From positions 1 to 25,303 of the forward strand of contig JAILHQ010000122.1 in NCBI GenBank assembly GCA_024695725.1: a stretch of DNA of 25,303 nt, written 5' to 3'. The notes beneath the pieces were generated by a model, which searched no databases, was not told the origin of the DNA, and saw nothing but the letters and a program-made list of their open reading frames with translations. This DNA comes from Cyanobacteria bacterium RUI128. GTDB lineage: Bacteria; Cyanobacteriota; Vampirovibrionia; Gastranaerophilales; Gastranaerophilaceae. The position numbers were made by a program, and so were the translations under genes. Positions 7,592 through 15,831 of the stretch are shown here, in pieces (position 1 is the stretch's first letter; each line of letters starts with the position of its first letter).

Positions 7592-7709
7592 GAATTGTAA
7601 CAATAGAAGTTTAAAAATTAAAGTTTTAAAGAAAATGTGCCGTAAACCTAAACGTAACGAAATATATTTTGGTTACATCAGGGAAACTAGGAAAAGGAAC
7701 TCAATAAAA

Positions 7710-10700
7710 ATGGGAATGTCAGCGTCACAAGTAAGATTTTTATCTCTACAACATCGCAAACATGATATTGGCAGAGAACTTACTAATCTTTCTAACAGAA
7801 AGATGTCGCTTTCTCGTGACATGAACAGAGTTGCTTTGAACTATACAAATGCTTTGAATCAAATTGACCTGAAATGGTCAAATGATAGTGGCGGAACTTA
7901 TTATAATCTTAACTATGATTTAATGATGAAGCCAAACGATATTAACTGTGAAAAACCGTATATCATCACAGACAGACAGGGCAGAGTTGTTGTTGATAAC
8001 CAGCAGATTGTTTGGGGACCTGAAAACGACAGACATGAAACAGGTATAACCTACAGACAACTTGCTGAAATGATTACTTCATATTCAGGACTCGACTCAG
8101 CTAACAACACAACTTATAACAACACTTCTTTACTTGAAGGTTACACCGGATCTTATATTGCAGGAAGTGATTTGGCTGATATAGACAGTTCTGCTATAAG
8201 CGGAACTCGTTCTGCAGATCAATGTGAATATACACTTGTAGGTAATTTCAGTGAATATAACTTCGATAACAGTCTCAGATATGATGTTATGACCAGATTA
8301 GGGCTTATTTCACAAACGGAACTGACAACTTATAAAACCTTATTGCTTGAATTATATGGTTCAGACAGTGCATGTGACAGAATTGACTATGAAGCATTAT
8401 TAGCAGATTTCGATAAGAATAAACTTGCCGATGTATTAGGTGATGGTACAGGATACTCTGATATTTTTGGTAATCTTACACATGACGGAACAAATTTTGA
8501 ATTAAACGCAGGTTCTGCATACGGAAACTTAGCTTTGGCAAAAGCATACCAAAGAGAATACCAGGCTTATTTGGAAACAGAGATTCCTCACGATATATTA
8601 GTCACTTCTCAACAAAAAATTATGGACTCCGACTTGACTGATACAAACATGTTGGATAAGAGCAACACAACTGCTTTAGATGGTTTTGCGTACGATAGTG
8701 ATACAAAAACCGGTATATCATTCAGAATGGTTGACATGTTGAATGCAGTTGGTGAAGTTGGTAAAACAGGCAATACCTTCACTTTTGACGAAGAAGGTAT
8801 TTTGGAAAATCTACTCTTCTATAAAGCTTCTGGTGAACAGGCAGATACTCTTGGACTGGCAATTAGCAGCAGCGGGAATCCAACTGATTTTAGGTATGAT
8901 GCGGATAACAGCGGTCAGTTTGATAATGGTGCTAACACACAACATTCAGATCAAACCGGTTTCATTGATACCTGGGCAAAAGTATTTGACTATAATGGTG
9001 CGTACGATGCAGGTTCCGGTTCCTACGACGTTGATAGCGATGGATACTTCACTGGTGCAGATTATATAGATAATCACAGCAATAATGTTACAGGTTTGGT
9101 TTTAGTTGGTCATCACCATATGGATGACGGATCAAATCTCAGCAGACCAGAAGATCACAACCTCTGTTATTTCTCAGATTTTGTTGATGCATTAGCTGCT
9201 TCATTTGCAACAATTACTAATATTGATTATGATGCAGTTGATTATGCAAAGAGAGAAACCAAAAACTTATACTGGACTATTGGCGCAAGAAGAGAAGAAG
9301 ATGACGGTTCTTATAAACAACGTAAGGTTGACAGACGTGCAACTTCTGTCTGCGACACCATCTTTGGTCTCGGCTGGTGTAACAAATTCGGTTCTAACAA
9401 CGATGGTACAGCACTTTATTTGACAAACGTAATGAACGTATTCATGACCTTGTATCAAATGCGTGCATCTGTTGATGATGAAGCAAGAATCAACAATGGT
9501 GGCTCAGGTAGTGAGAAAGTTTTATTGCATTCAATCACTGATGCTTCTTCTATGTTCAATACATCTTTGCAGAATGCTTTGAATTCTTCTACTAATCCGT
9601 TAGACACACTATTTTCTGAATGGAAAACCGAAGATGGTACTACTGGCGTCACTATAACTGAACCATCAGGCTCTGGTGCGGGAACCTATGAATTTGTTAA
9701 AACTTATACTTATAAAGACGAAGACGATAATACTGTCACAGAAACAAGCAAAGTGATTGTTACAGGTACACGAACCGGTTCGACTGGTTCTACTTTTAGT
9801 GCAATCACATCTATTGAGTTTAAAGAAGAAAATGAATCTGGAGCTTTAAATACATCAAGTAAGTATACTTATGATTCAGCTTCAGATAAAATTGTTCAGT
9901 ATGTATATGGTAACAATACTTCTGGAACCTATGGACAAAGAGCTACTGTAACTTATATAAAAAATTTAAATGGTAAAATTGCATTTAATTCAGGTTTCAA
10001 GCCTACATTTGGTTCTGGCGGTCAGGTAAATGTTATAAACATGGAAAGTGATGGTTCATCCTATAAGATTTCTTCAATCGAAACAAACTACGGTACATAT
10101 GACCCTGATGATATGTCATCAATTCCTAACTCTTTAAAAGAAAACAGCAGAGAATATTTCATAGTCGATAAAGATAATACAAGTATTCAGGACTCAGAGC
10201 TTTTATACAAATTGGAATTATCAAGTCCTAACGATTCTGTATTTACATCAACAATTTCTTTGAAACCGGAAGACAAGTACAGCAAACAGCTTGATGATCT
10301 TGTTCTGAAGTGCCAAAATGAAGTAGATAAACTTCTTGAAAAACTCGAAAACTGCTTCGGTGCTGTTGAATCTAAGTTTATGGACTACTTCGACATAATC
10401 TTCAAGAGAATTTCTGAAAACGGCTGGGTTTATGACGAAAACGTTAACGGCAAATCTCATTCAAGCGAATACTTAAATGCTATGTTAGAAAATAATACAT
10501 ATTTTGTAACTGAAGCAAGAGAAAAAACAAAAGAAACAGGTTATGTTTATACAACCAAATTAGCAACAACAATTACTAAAATCTATCAGGTTCACGATTC
10601 AAATGCTGAAAACCAGGCACTTGCAGAATATGAATCAGCTAAGACTCTGATCCAGATGAAAGAAAAGAAAGTTGATGCAAGAATGCAAAGACTTGAAACC

Positions 10701-10787
10701 GAACAAGAAGTCATCAACACTGAACTTCAGTCAATCGAAAAAGTCAGAAATGAAAACATTGACAGAACCTTCAAAATCTTTGCATAG
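7710..10787 (+). CDS. Large protein with terminal helices around a long central domain (MGMSASQ family)
   Basis: A 1025-aa protein of unknown function. The ATG at 7710 is preferred over the in-frame ATG at 7635 because AGGAAAAGGA lies about 11 nt before it and the family-like N-terminus MGMSASQ begins there. Residues 1-55 form a probable helix (VRFLSLQHRKHDIGRELTNL). The centre (about 60-850) is rich in Ser, Thr, Gly, Asp, Asn and Tyr and looks beta-rich and extracellular. Residues 857-885 and 964-1025 are coiled coil, ending IEKVRNENIDRTFKIFA. I recall large proteins with such ends as recurrent in Gastranaerophilales; this is memory, not a search. Paired terminal helices recall axial proteins such as flagellar hook-associated proteins, but no homology is claimed. 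No signal peptide is visible. A strong terminator follows. Confidence 0.8.
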   Translation: MGMSASQVRFLSLQHRKHDIGRELTNLSNRKMSLSRDMNRVALNYTNALNQIDLKWSNDSGGTYYNLNYDLMMKPNDINCEKPYIITDRQGRVVVDNQQIVWGPENDRHETGITYRQLAEMITSYSGLDSANNTTYNNTSLLEGYTGSYIAGSDLADIDSSAISGTRSADQCEYTLVGNFSEYNFDNSLRYDVMTRLGLISQTELTTYKTLLLELYGSDSACDRIDYEALLADFDKNKLADVLGDGTGYSDIFGNLTHDGTNFELNAGSAYGNLALAKAYQREYQAYLETEIPHDILVTSQQKIMDSDLTDTNMLDKSNTTALDGFAYDSDTKTGISFRMVDMLNAVGEVGKTGNTFTFDEEGILENLLFYKASGEQADTLGLAISSSGNPTDFRYDADNSGQFDNGANTQHSDQTGFIDTWAKVFDYNGAYDAGSGSYDVDSDGYFTGADYIDNHSNNVTGLVLVGHHHMDDGSNLSRPEDHNLCYFSDFVDALAASFATITNIDYDAVDYAKRETKNLYWTIGARREEDDGSYKQRKVDRRATSVCDTIFGLGWCNKFGSNNDGTALYLTNVMNVFMTLYQMRASVDDEARINNGGSGSEKVLLHSITDASSMFNTSLQNALNSSTNPLDTLFSEWKTEDGTTGVTITEPSGSGAGTYEFVKTYTYKDEDDNTVTETSKVIVTGTRTGSTGSTFSAITSIEFKEENESGALNTSSKYTYDSASDKIVQYVYGNNTSGTYGQRATVTYIKNLNGKIAFNSGFKPTFGSGGQVNVINMESDGSSYKISSIETNYGTYDPDDMSSIPNSLKENSREYFIVDKDNTSIQDSELLYKLELSSPNDSVFTSTISLKPEDKYSKQLDDLVLKCQNEVDKLLEKLENCFGAVESKFMDYFDIIFKRISENGWVYDENVNGKSHSSEYLNAMLENNTYFVTEAREKTKETGYVYTTKLATTITKIYQVHDSNAENQALAEYESAKTLIQMKEKKVDARMQRLETEQEVINTELQSIEKVRNENIDRTFKIFA

Positions 10788-10808
10788 AATATCAGAGAAA
10801 TATATGAT

Positions 10809-10845
10809 AAACGAGGTAAACAACAGTGTTTACCTCGTTTTATTT
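10809..10845 (+). terminator. Intrinsic terminator after the 1025-aa gene
   Basis: A perfect 13-bp stem (10809-10821 with 10828-10840) encloses a 6-nt loop and ends in a T-rich stretch. It lies 21 nt beyond the stop codon at 10787. Confidence 0.9.
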
Positions 10846-10896
10846 GTTGTTAACAAATATTAAAATTTGCCATCAAAAAAGTCAATTATTCTATGA

Positions 10897-10915
10897 GTAT
10901 ATACTTTATATATAC
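10897..10915 (+). promoter_or_regulatory. AT-rich palindrome upstream of the 70-aa gene
   Basis: GTATATA and TATATAC arms flank CTTTA, 26 nt before the start at 10942. The ACTTTATATA core recurs in the same relative orientation upstream of the gene at 11731. It may contain the -10 box or an operator. Confidence 0.35.
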
Positions 10916-10941
10916 AGATAGGATATTGATAGGAATATTAT

Positions 10942-11154
10942 ATGGCAGTCGGATATGCAGAATTAGCTGAAAGAGTTTTACCTTACACCGTTGGTACGGG
11001 TAAACCTGAATATCGTACTAACCCTGCAACTGGGCAAAAATATACCTTCGCTCAGTTAACTCAAATGGTTCAGGATACGTCCTCTGCATATAATTTTAGT
11101 TATGATCCGTCATATCTTGTAACTGAAAAACATGCTTATGATGCTATGGGTTAG
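10942..11154 (+). CDS. 70-aa protein of unknown function
   Basis: A short gene starting MAVGYAELAERVLPYTVG. AGGA lies 7 nt before the ATG, and an AT-rich palindrome is further upstream. The product has no signal peptide or membrane segment. It is rich in Tyr, Thr and Ala, with two predicted helical stretches around a central TNPATGQKYTFAQL. It is the only gene between the terminator of the 1025-aa gene and the repeat element at 11175-11280, so it is probably monocistronic. The clear ribosome binding site and isolated position support a real gene, but I do not recognise the family. Confidence 0.6.
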   Translation: MAVGYAELAERVLPYTVGTGKPEYRTNPATGQKYTFAQLTQMVQDTSSAYNFSYDPSYLVTEKHAYDAMG

Positions 11155-11174
11155 GCAATAGAAGTGTAAATGCA

Positions 11175-11198
11175 GGGGTAAATGTAGGGGTAAATCTA
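11175..11198 (+). repeat. GGGGTAAAT tandem repeat next to an inverted repeat element
   Basis: Two adjacent 12-bp units, GGGGTAAATGTA and GGGGTAAATCTA, follow a degenerate third unit (GTGTAAATGCA). An inverted copy, ATTTACCCCC, lies at 11270-11279, so the motif brackets the element at 11202-11264 in opposite orientations. Confidence 0.8.
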
Positions 11199-11201
11199 AT
11201 G

Positions 11202-11264
11202 TGTCACTGCGGGGCGTGAAATTTTGGATTGTCACGTAATTGCAAGCAATTTCTCACAATGACA
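11202..11264. repeat. 63-bp element with TGTCA/TGACA inverted ends
   Basis: The element begins TGTCACTG and ends CAATGACA, so its ends are imperfect inverted repeats. Inside is a hairpin, AATTGC-AA-GCAATT. Read on the minus strand, TGTCATTGTGAG at one end and GACAATCC inside resemble the widely dispersed bacterial GTCATTGCGAG repeat family. It lies in an intergenic region between convergent genes and carries no coding frame. Confidence 0.6.
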
Positions 11265-11300
11265 AACATATTTACCCCCGCTAAACTTTAATTTATCCAT

Positions 11301-11332
11301 AAAAAAAAAGAGCCTTTGACGGCTCTTTTTTT
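11301..11332. terminator. Bidirectional intrinsic terminator
   Basis: AGAGCC (11309-11314) pairs with GGCTCT (11321-11326) around TTTGAC. An A-run precedes it and a T-run follows it, so it can end transcription from both sides. It separates the 70-aa gene from the convergent 126-aa gene. Confidence 0.9.
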
Positions 11333-11350
11333 ATTCTTTTATTCTTTTTA

Positions 11351-11731
11351 CTATTGATTTTCGCCGTGCTGTTTCTTGACGATTTTGTTAGCGATGTCAC
11401 CAATAATACCACCTGTTTTGACTTGCTCGATAGCCTCATCAGAGTAGGTTTTAACAATTCTAGGCGGTGGTGATGAAGTTGCAAAATTCTTTGCTGCTTC
11501 CATAAAGCTTGCAAAATCAGGTCCCTGCAGCTTCGGCATGGTCATCTTGAAACTGACTCTTGCAGTTTCTGCGCCTGTTGATACTTTTTCGTGATTAACC
11601 TTTCCGGTTTCTTCATCTTTTCTATATACTGAACCGTCACCTTGGGTTAACGGTAAAATTTCAGCGATTTCATCTGCCGTAATTACGTGTTCCAATTCTT
11701 CTGTAAGTAATGCGGTCTCTTCAGGTGTCAT
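11351..11731 (-). CDS. 126-aa protein of unknown function
   Basis: The product starts MTPEETALLTEELEHVITADE and is acidic at its N-terminus. A central part follows with VSFKMTMPKLQGPDFASFME, and the C-terminus is basic (IANKIVKKQHGENQ). No signal peptide, membrane segment or known motif is visible. GGAG lies 9 nt before the ATG, and a perfect AT-rich palindrome (11770-11788) lies 38 nt upstream. The gene ends at the bidirectional terminator and appears monocistronic. Its shared upstream motif with the 70-aa gene suggests co-regulation; function is unknown. Confidence 0.7.
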   Translation of the reverse strand: MTPEETALLTEELEHVITADEIAEILPLTQGDGSVYRKDEETGKVNHEKVSTGAETARVSFKMTMPKLQGPDFASFMEAAKNFATSSPPPRIVKTYSDEAIEQVKTGGIIGDIANKIVKKQHGENQ

Positions 11732-11769
11732 AAATTATTTCTCCATGTTAAAATCATTATCTCTCTTTC

Positions 11770-11788
11770 TTATATAAAGTTTATATAA
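11770..11788 (-). promoter_or_regulatory. Perfect 19-bp AT-rich palindrome upstream of the 126-aa gene
   Basis: TTATATAAA and TTTATATAA are perfect arms around a single G, 38 nt before the start at 11731. The core ACTTTATATA also occurs upstream of the 70-aa gene and in the 506-bp divergent region (7379-7388, on the minus strand). It may combine a -10 box with an operator. Confidence 0.4.
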
Positions 11789-11842
11789 TGATAAAAGTTG
11801 CTTTTTCATAAGAGCAAGTTAACATTTCTTAACATTGTACCA

Positions 11843-12577
11843 TTAATACGCTTTGTTTAGAACAGCCTCATGTGCTTTATATTCAATTGTATCGTCAAGC
11901 GGTTCTAACTGAATATCGTCGTTATATCGTTTCTGCAGTGCAAGCTTAATCAAATAGTCTGCAAAATGTGGGTTCTTAGGCAGGAAAGAACCATGCAGAT
12001 ATGTCCCGAATGCGTTTTTAGAACGTGCGCCTTCTGTTCTGTCCTGGCCGTTGTTTCCGTTGCCGACAACAATTTGTGCCATCGGGGTTGTATCTCCTCT
12101 CAGATACGTTAGTCCGCTGTGGTTTTCAAACCCGACAAGGGTATCTTTTTCAGGGATATAATCAGTCGTTGCCGTAACATTACCTATAAATCTGGTTGAT
12201 CCTGCGACAGTGTAGGCATCAAGTATGCAAATACCTTCTAATCTCTTTGCATCGTGCGGCTGATAATATTCGCCCATCAACTGATAACCGCCGCAGATTC
12301 CTAAGAATACGGCATTATTGTTGTATTCTTCGGTTAAAAGTGTTTTATGGTTCTGAATTTCTTCAGATACCTCTATCTGTTGTCTGTCTTGTCCTCCGCC
12401 GATAAAGAAGATATCAGTTCCCGGTTCAAGTTTGTCGCCTATGTTGAGCTGTTCGATTTCAAGGTCTATTCCTCTCCATTCACAGCGGTTCTTCAGAACC
12501 TTTACGTTCCCGATATCACCGTAGATGTTTAAAAATAACGGATATAAATGAACAAGTTTAAGTTTTAAGTCTGCCAC
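11843..12577 (-). CDS. gatD: Lipid II isoglutaminyl synthase, glutamine amidotransferase subunit GatD
   Basis: GatD hydrolyses glutamine and passes ammonia to MurT, which amidates the D-glutamate of the peptidoglycan precursor lipid II. The GTG start at 12577 is chosen over the ATG at 12640: AAAGG lies 6 nt upstream, it gives 244 aa (the usual family length) and it avoids a 50-nt overlap with the preceding gene. Markers are LYPLFLNIYGDIGNVKVLKNR, GGGQDRQQ, the nucleophile Cys95 in GICGGYQLMG, GFENHSG, and His195 in GTYLHG. MurT normally sits next to gatD but is not in the window. The gene starts 13 nt after a membrane-protein gene and is probably cotranscribed with it. A cobyric acid synthase-type role is less likely given the size and motifs. 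Confidence 0.88.
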   Translation of the reverse strand: MADLKLKLVHLYPLFLNIYGDIGNVKVLKNRCEWRGIDLEIEQLNIGDKLEPGTDIFFIGGGQDRQQIEVSEEIQNHKTLLTEEYNNNAVFLGICGGYQLMGEYYQPHDAKRLEGICILDAYTVAGSTRFIGNVTATTDYIPEKDTLVGFENHSGLTYLRGDTTPMAQIVVGNGNNGQDRTEGARSKNAFGTYLHGSFLPKNPHFADYLIKLALQKRYNDDIQLEPLDDTIEYKAHEAVLNKAY

Positions 12578-12590
12578 GATTTGCCTTTCT

Positions 12591-13211
12591 TTATTTGTCT
12601 GTTTTTGATTCCTGAATATTTTTGTAAAATTCCGATGCAATGAGCTGAGAATAGTGTTTTTTGTCGTTCACCGACAGTATCAGACGTTTGTTGTTCTTGT
12701 CGTGTTCAACGACTGAGATTATTCCGCTGATGTGCGACATAGGAAGGTTTGAAACCTTTGCGTTAAATTTCACATATGGTACTTTCTTGCCGTATGTGGT
12801 CATATACCCTTTACTGGTTATTTCAATGCTGTCAACGGTTGCCGAATGATATTTGAACCTGTGACACAGCTCTTCAAGTTTTTCTTTTATATGTGCACTG
12901 GTTATGTCGTCCTCTGACAGAATCGTTTTTTTGCCGGAATCTACAATAATCATTTTTTGGCCTGAGTGCGGGTGTTTTGCTATTACGGTTTTATACCCCA
13001 TGACCTTTACTGCCGTATTTATTTTAAACTCATCATCAACCTTTGAAAAATCGCCAACTTCCGCCTCTATCTTTTCTTTATTGGTGCTGAAGATATTTGT
13101 GAACATATCTGCGATATGAAAATCAGAATGATTTTTATAAAGTGAAAACGCCCCTATGAATGCAAGAAGGATAATCAGTGTGTTAATAATGTTTTTAAAA
13201 AATCTATACAA
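12591..13211 (-). CDS. 206-aa membrane-anchored protein upstream of gatD
   Basis: Unknown function. The start is taken as TTG at 13211: a TAA stop lies immediately before it in frame, and GAGG stands 8 nt upstream. The N-terminus (residues 5-24, FKNIINTLIILLAFIGAFSL) is a membrane anchor or uncleaved signal, with the rest probably outside. The soluble part has mixed alpha/beta character, with several basic beta-like stretches (VKVMGYKTVIAKHPHSGQK; KKVPYVKFNAKVSNL). It precedes gatD by 13 nt, which hints at an envelope role, though the link is only positional. It is divergent from mutS with a 40-nt gap, so the two promoters overlap. Confidence 0.75.
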   Translation of the reverse strand: MYRFFKNIINTLIILLAFIGAFSLYKNHSDFHIADMFTNIFSTNKEKIEAEVGDFSKVDDEFKINTAVKVMGYKTVIAKHPHSGQKMIIVDSGKKTILSEDDITSAHIKEKLEELCHRFKYHSATVDSIEITSKGYMTTYGKKVPYVKFNAKVSNLPMSHISGIISVVEHDKNNKRLILSVNDKKHYSQLIASEFYKNIQESKTDK

Positions 13212-13214
13212 TTA

Positions 13215-13242
13215 TTGAACCTCAACTCATTCTTATTATACA
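13215..13242 (+). promoter_or_regulatory. Candidate mutS promoter with almost no leader
   Basis: TTGAAC (13215-13220) and TATACA (13237-13242) are 16 nt apart. The -10 box ends 9 nt before the mutS ATG at 13252, and no Shine-Dalgarno sequence is present. A leftward TATAAT on the complementary strand (13235-13240) overlaps it and could serve the membrane-protein gene. Confidence 0.45.
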
Positions 13243-13251
13243 ATTATAGAC

Positions 13252-15831
13252 ATGGTTAAGTCTGAAATCAATAATATTAATAGTGTAGATGTCAATTTAG
13301 ACGAAACTACTCCCGGAATGCAGCAATATCTGAAAATAAAGCTGGAATATCAGGATGCTCTTTTGTTGTACAGAATGGGCGATTTTTATGAAACCTTTTT
13401 TGAAGATGCAGGGGTAATGGCTAAAGAACTTGAGCTCACGCTTACGGGACGAGAGGCAGGTGACATCGGCAGAATACCTCTTGCGGGGATTCCTGTCAAA
13501 GCTGTTGATAACTATGTGCGAAAACTTATTGATAAAGGCTACAAGGTCGCAATTTGCGAACAACTTGAAGATCCAAAACTTGTTAAAGGAAAAGATGTTG
13601 TAAAGCGTGGTGTCGTAAGAGTGCTTACTCAGGGTACTCTGATAGAAAATGATTATCTTGAACAGACAACCAATAATTATATCTGCTCTATTTTTCAGGA
13701 AAAAGGTGTTTTCGGGTTTGCGTATTCTGATATAAGTACGGGCGAGTTTAAGGTTACTCAGGCGCCTTTGAATATGATTATGTCAGAGCTTGCAAGAATA
13801 AAACCTGTTGAAATCATTGGCCCTTCTGTTGCACAAAAGGTGCTGCCGTTTCAGATAGTGCCTGATGAAAAACTTGATTTGCCGGAAGAAATATCTTCTG
13901 TGTATAAGTGTTCAAAGGTACCGGCAAGAATTTATACGGAATCTGTTGCCCAAAGTAACCTTATGGCTGCGCTCAAAGTCCAGTCGGTTGATGTCTTGGG
14001 ATACAAAAATTGTAAACTCGGCTTTAGAGCAGGCTCTGCTCTGCTTGCTTATATGTGGGAAAATTTAAAAGAGGCTTTCCCTAAGTTAGACAGGGTTGAA
14101 TATTACGAGTTGTCAGAATATGTTCTTATGGATACTTCAACAAGAAGAAATCTTGAACTTGTACAGACACTGAGAGATAAAAACAAATACGGATCTCTTT
14201 ATTGGGCTGTGAACAGAACGCATACCAATATGGGGGCAAGACTACTTAATACGTGGATATGTCAGCCGTTAAAAAGTATAAATATTATTAAGCAAAGACA
14301 AGACTCAACCGAAATACTTATAAATCATAATGAGGAACGTGTTCAAATTGCAGACGTTTTGGGTAACATTTTTGACATACAAAGACTTGCAACAAGGTTA
14401 AGCAGTTCGGTTGTTATGCCGAAGGACTTTGTCTCGCTGAAAGATTCGCTTATGTATCTTGATGAACTAAACGTTCTTGTAAAGCAATGCGGCTTATCCG
14501 TTTTTGATTCTGTTTCGTCAAAGATACCTGAACTTATTGAGTTTGCGGAACTGATAGATAAAACAATAGTTGACGATCCGCCTAACGTGATAAAAGAAGG
14601 CGGTATTATAAAAGACGGTGTTGATGAAAATCTTAATTACCTCAGAGATTTAATGAATAATGCAGAAGACTGGCTCCTGCAGTTTGAGGAATCCGAAAAA
14701 GAAAGAACCGGCATAAAAAATCTCAAGGTTGCATATAACAGAGTGTTCGGGTATCACATCGAGGTTACAAATTCATATCTTAATATGGTGCCTAATAACT
14801 ATGTAAGATGTCAGACCTTAAGAGGGGCGGAACGTTTTGTTACGGATGAACTTAAAAACCATGAAAACGAGGTTCTGACTTCAAAAACTAAGGTATGTGA
14901 ACTTGAATACAAAATCTTTACCGATTTCAGAAACTATGCAAAAGAGTTCATTGATTCAATAAGAGAACTGGCAGATGCTATAGCAGAGTTGGATGTATAT
15001 GTTTCATTTGCCACTGTTGCGCTTGAATCAGGTTATGTGAAACCTGAACTGACAGAGGGTTCTGAATTTATAGTAAGAAACGGACGTCACCCTGTTTTGG
15101 AAAAGGTGCTTCCATTGGGAACGTACGTTCCGAACGACCTTGATTTGACCAACGCTGATGCGCAGGATCCGTCAAGATTTATTATCCTTACAGGCCCTAA
15201 TATGGCGGGTAAATCTACCTATATGCGTCAAAATGCTCTGATAGCACTTTTGGCTCAAATTGGTTCTTTTGTTCCTGCTGACTACGTAAAAATGGGGATA
15301 GCTGATAAGATATTTACAAGGGTAGGTGCAAGTGATGATTTGACACTCGGACAGTCAACCTTTATGGTCGAGATGATAGAAACAGCGCATATCTTAAATA
15401 ATGCGACAGAAAAGAGCCTTGTTCTGATAGACGAAATCGGAAGAGGAACAAGTACCTATGACGGTGTTGCAATAGCCTGGGCGGTTGCAGAACACATTGT
15501 TCAGAAGATAAATTCAAGATGTATATTTGCGACGCACTATCACGAACTTAATGTAATGACCCAGTCTTATCCTCAGATTAAGAATTACCGTGTAACTATA
15601 TCTGAAACAGACGGTAAGATAGAGTTTTTAAGAAAGATTGTACCCGGCGGAGCAAGCAAGAGTTACGGTATCCACGTTGCTCAGATGGCAGGTCTGCCTG
15701 TGTCTGTTGTAAAACGTTCTCAGGATTTAATGCTGAAACTGCAGAAGGACTTCTCAAAAGATTTATCCGCAAGAAAAAGAACTCTTTCAGAGAACGCTAC
15801 CCCTCAGCTTTCACTTTTTCAGCAGGGGTAA
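13252..15831 (+). CDS. mutS: DNA mismatch repair protein MutS
   Basis: MutS binds mismatches and small loops and recruits MutL to start repair. The 859-aa product is a full-length MutS1: the mismatch-binding Phe-x-Glu (F45-Y46-E47 in GDFYETF), the connector, lever and clamp domains, then the ATPase with Walker A TGPNMAGKST (647-656) and Walker B LVLIDEIGRGTS (D727, E728), and the ATHYHEL motif. The C-terminus includes the usual helix-turn-helix region (SYGIHVAQMAGLP). mutL is not in the window. No ribosome binding site is seen. Its stop codon lies inside a GGGGTAAAT motif, and its last 35 bases overlap the end of the convergent kinase gene. Confidence 0.97.
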   Translation: MVKSEINNINSVDVNLDETTPGMQQYLKIKLEYQDALLLYRMGDFYETFFEDAGVMAKELELTLTGREAGDIGRIPLAGIPVKAVDNYVRKLIDKGYKVAICEQLEDPKLVKGKDVVKRGVVRVLTQGTLIENDYLEQTTNNYICSIFQEKGVFGFAYSDISTGEFKVTQAPLNMIMSELARIKPVEIIGPSVAQKVLPFQIVPDEKLDLPEEISSVYKCSKVPARIYTESVAQSNLMAALKVQSVDVLGYKNCKLGFRAGSALLAYMWENLKEAFPKLDRVEYYELSEYVLMDTSTRRNLELVQTLRDKNKYGSLYWAVNRTHTNMGARLLNTWICQPLKSINIIKQRQDSTEILINHNEERVQIADVLGNIFDIQRLATRLSSSVVMPKDFVSLKDSLMYLDELNVLVKQCGLSVFDSVSSKIPELIEFAELIDKTIVDDPPNVIKEGGIIKDGVDENLNYLRDLMNNAEDWLLQFEESEKERTGIKNLKVAYNRVFGYHIEVTNSYLNMVPNNYVRCQTLRGAERFVTDELKNHENEVLTSKTKVCELEYKIFTDFRNYAKEFIDSIRELADAIAELDVYVSFATVALESGYVKPELTEGSEFIVRNGRHPVLEKVLPLGTYVPNDLDLTNADAQDPSRFIILTGPNMAGKSTYMRQNALIALLAQIGSFVPADYVKMGIADKIFTRVGASDDLTLGQSTFMVEMIETAHILNNATEKSLVLIDEIGRGTSTYDGVAIAWAVAEHIVQKINSRCIFATHYHELNVMTQSYPQIKNYRVTISETDGKIEFLRKIVPGGASKSYGIHVAQMAGLPVSVVKRSQDLMLKLQKDFSKDLSARKRTLSENATPQLSLFQQG

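Larger units (their letters stand above)
7204..7709. promoter_or_regulatory. 506-bp divergent regulatory region
   Basis: This long region separates two divergent genes. It holds three exact AAACTAACCT direct repeats (7231-7240, 7329-7338, 7351-7360) and a degenerate fourth (7365-7374); a perfect dyad TTGATTA-N6-TAATCAA (7304-7323); a TATATAAAGT element (7379-7388); and a TTGACT (7406-7411) that could pair with TACAAA (7430-7435) as a rightward promoter. That promoter would give a leader of about 270 nt. A 22-codon reading frame lies at 7523-7591. The dense motifs suggest tight regulation of the surrounding genes. Confidence 0.5.

Noticed and set aside
10672..10863. 63-codon plus-strand frame
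   Set aside because: It lies in another frame of the 1025-aa gene's end and runs through the intrinsic terminator hairpin.
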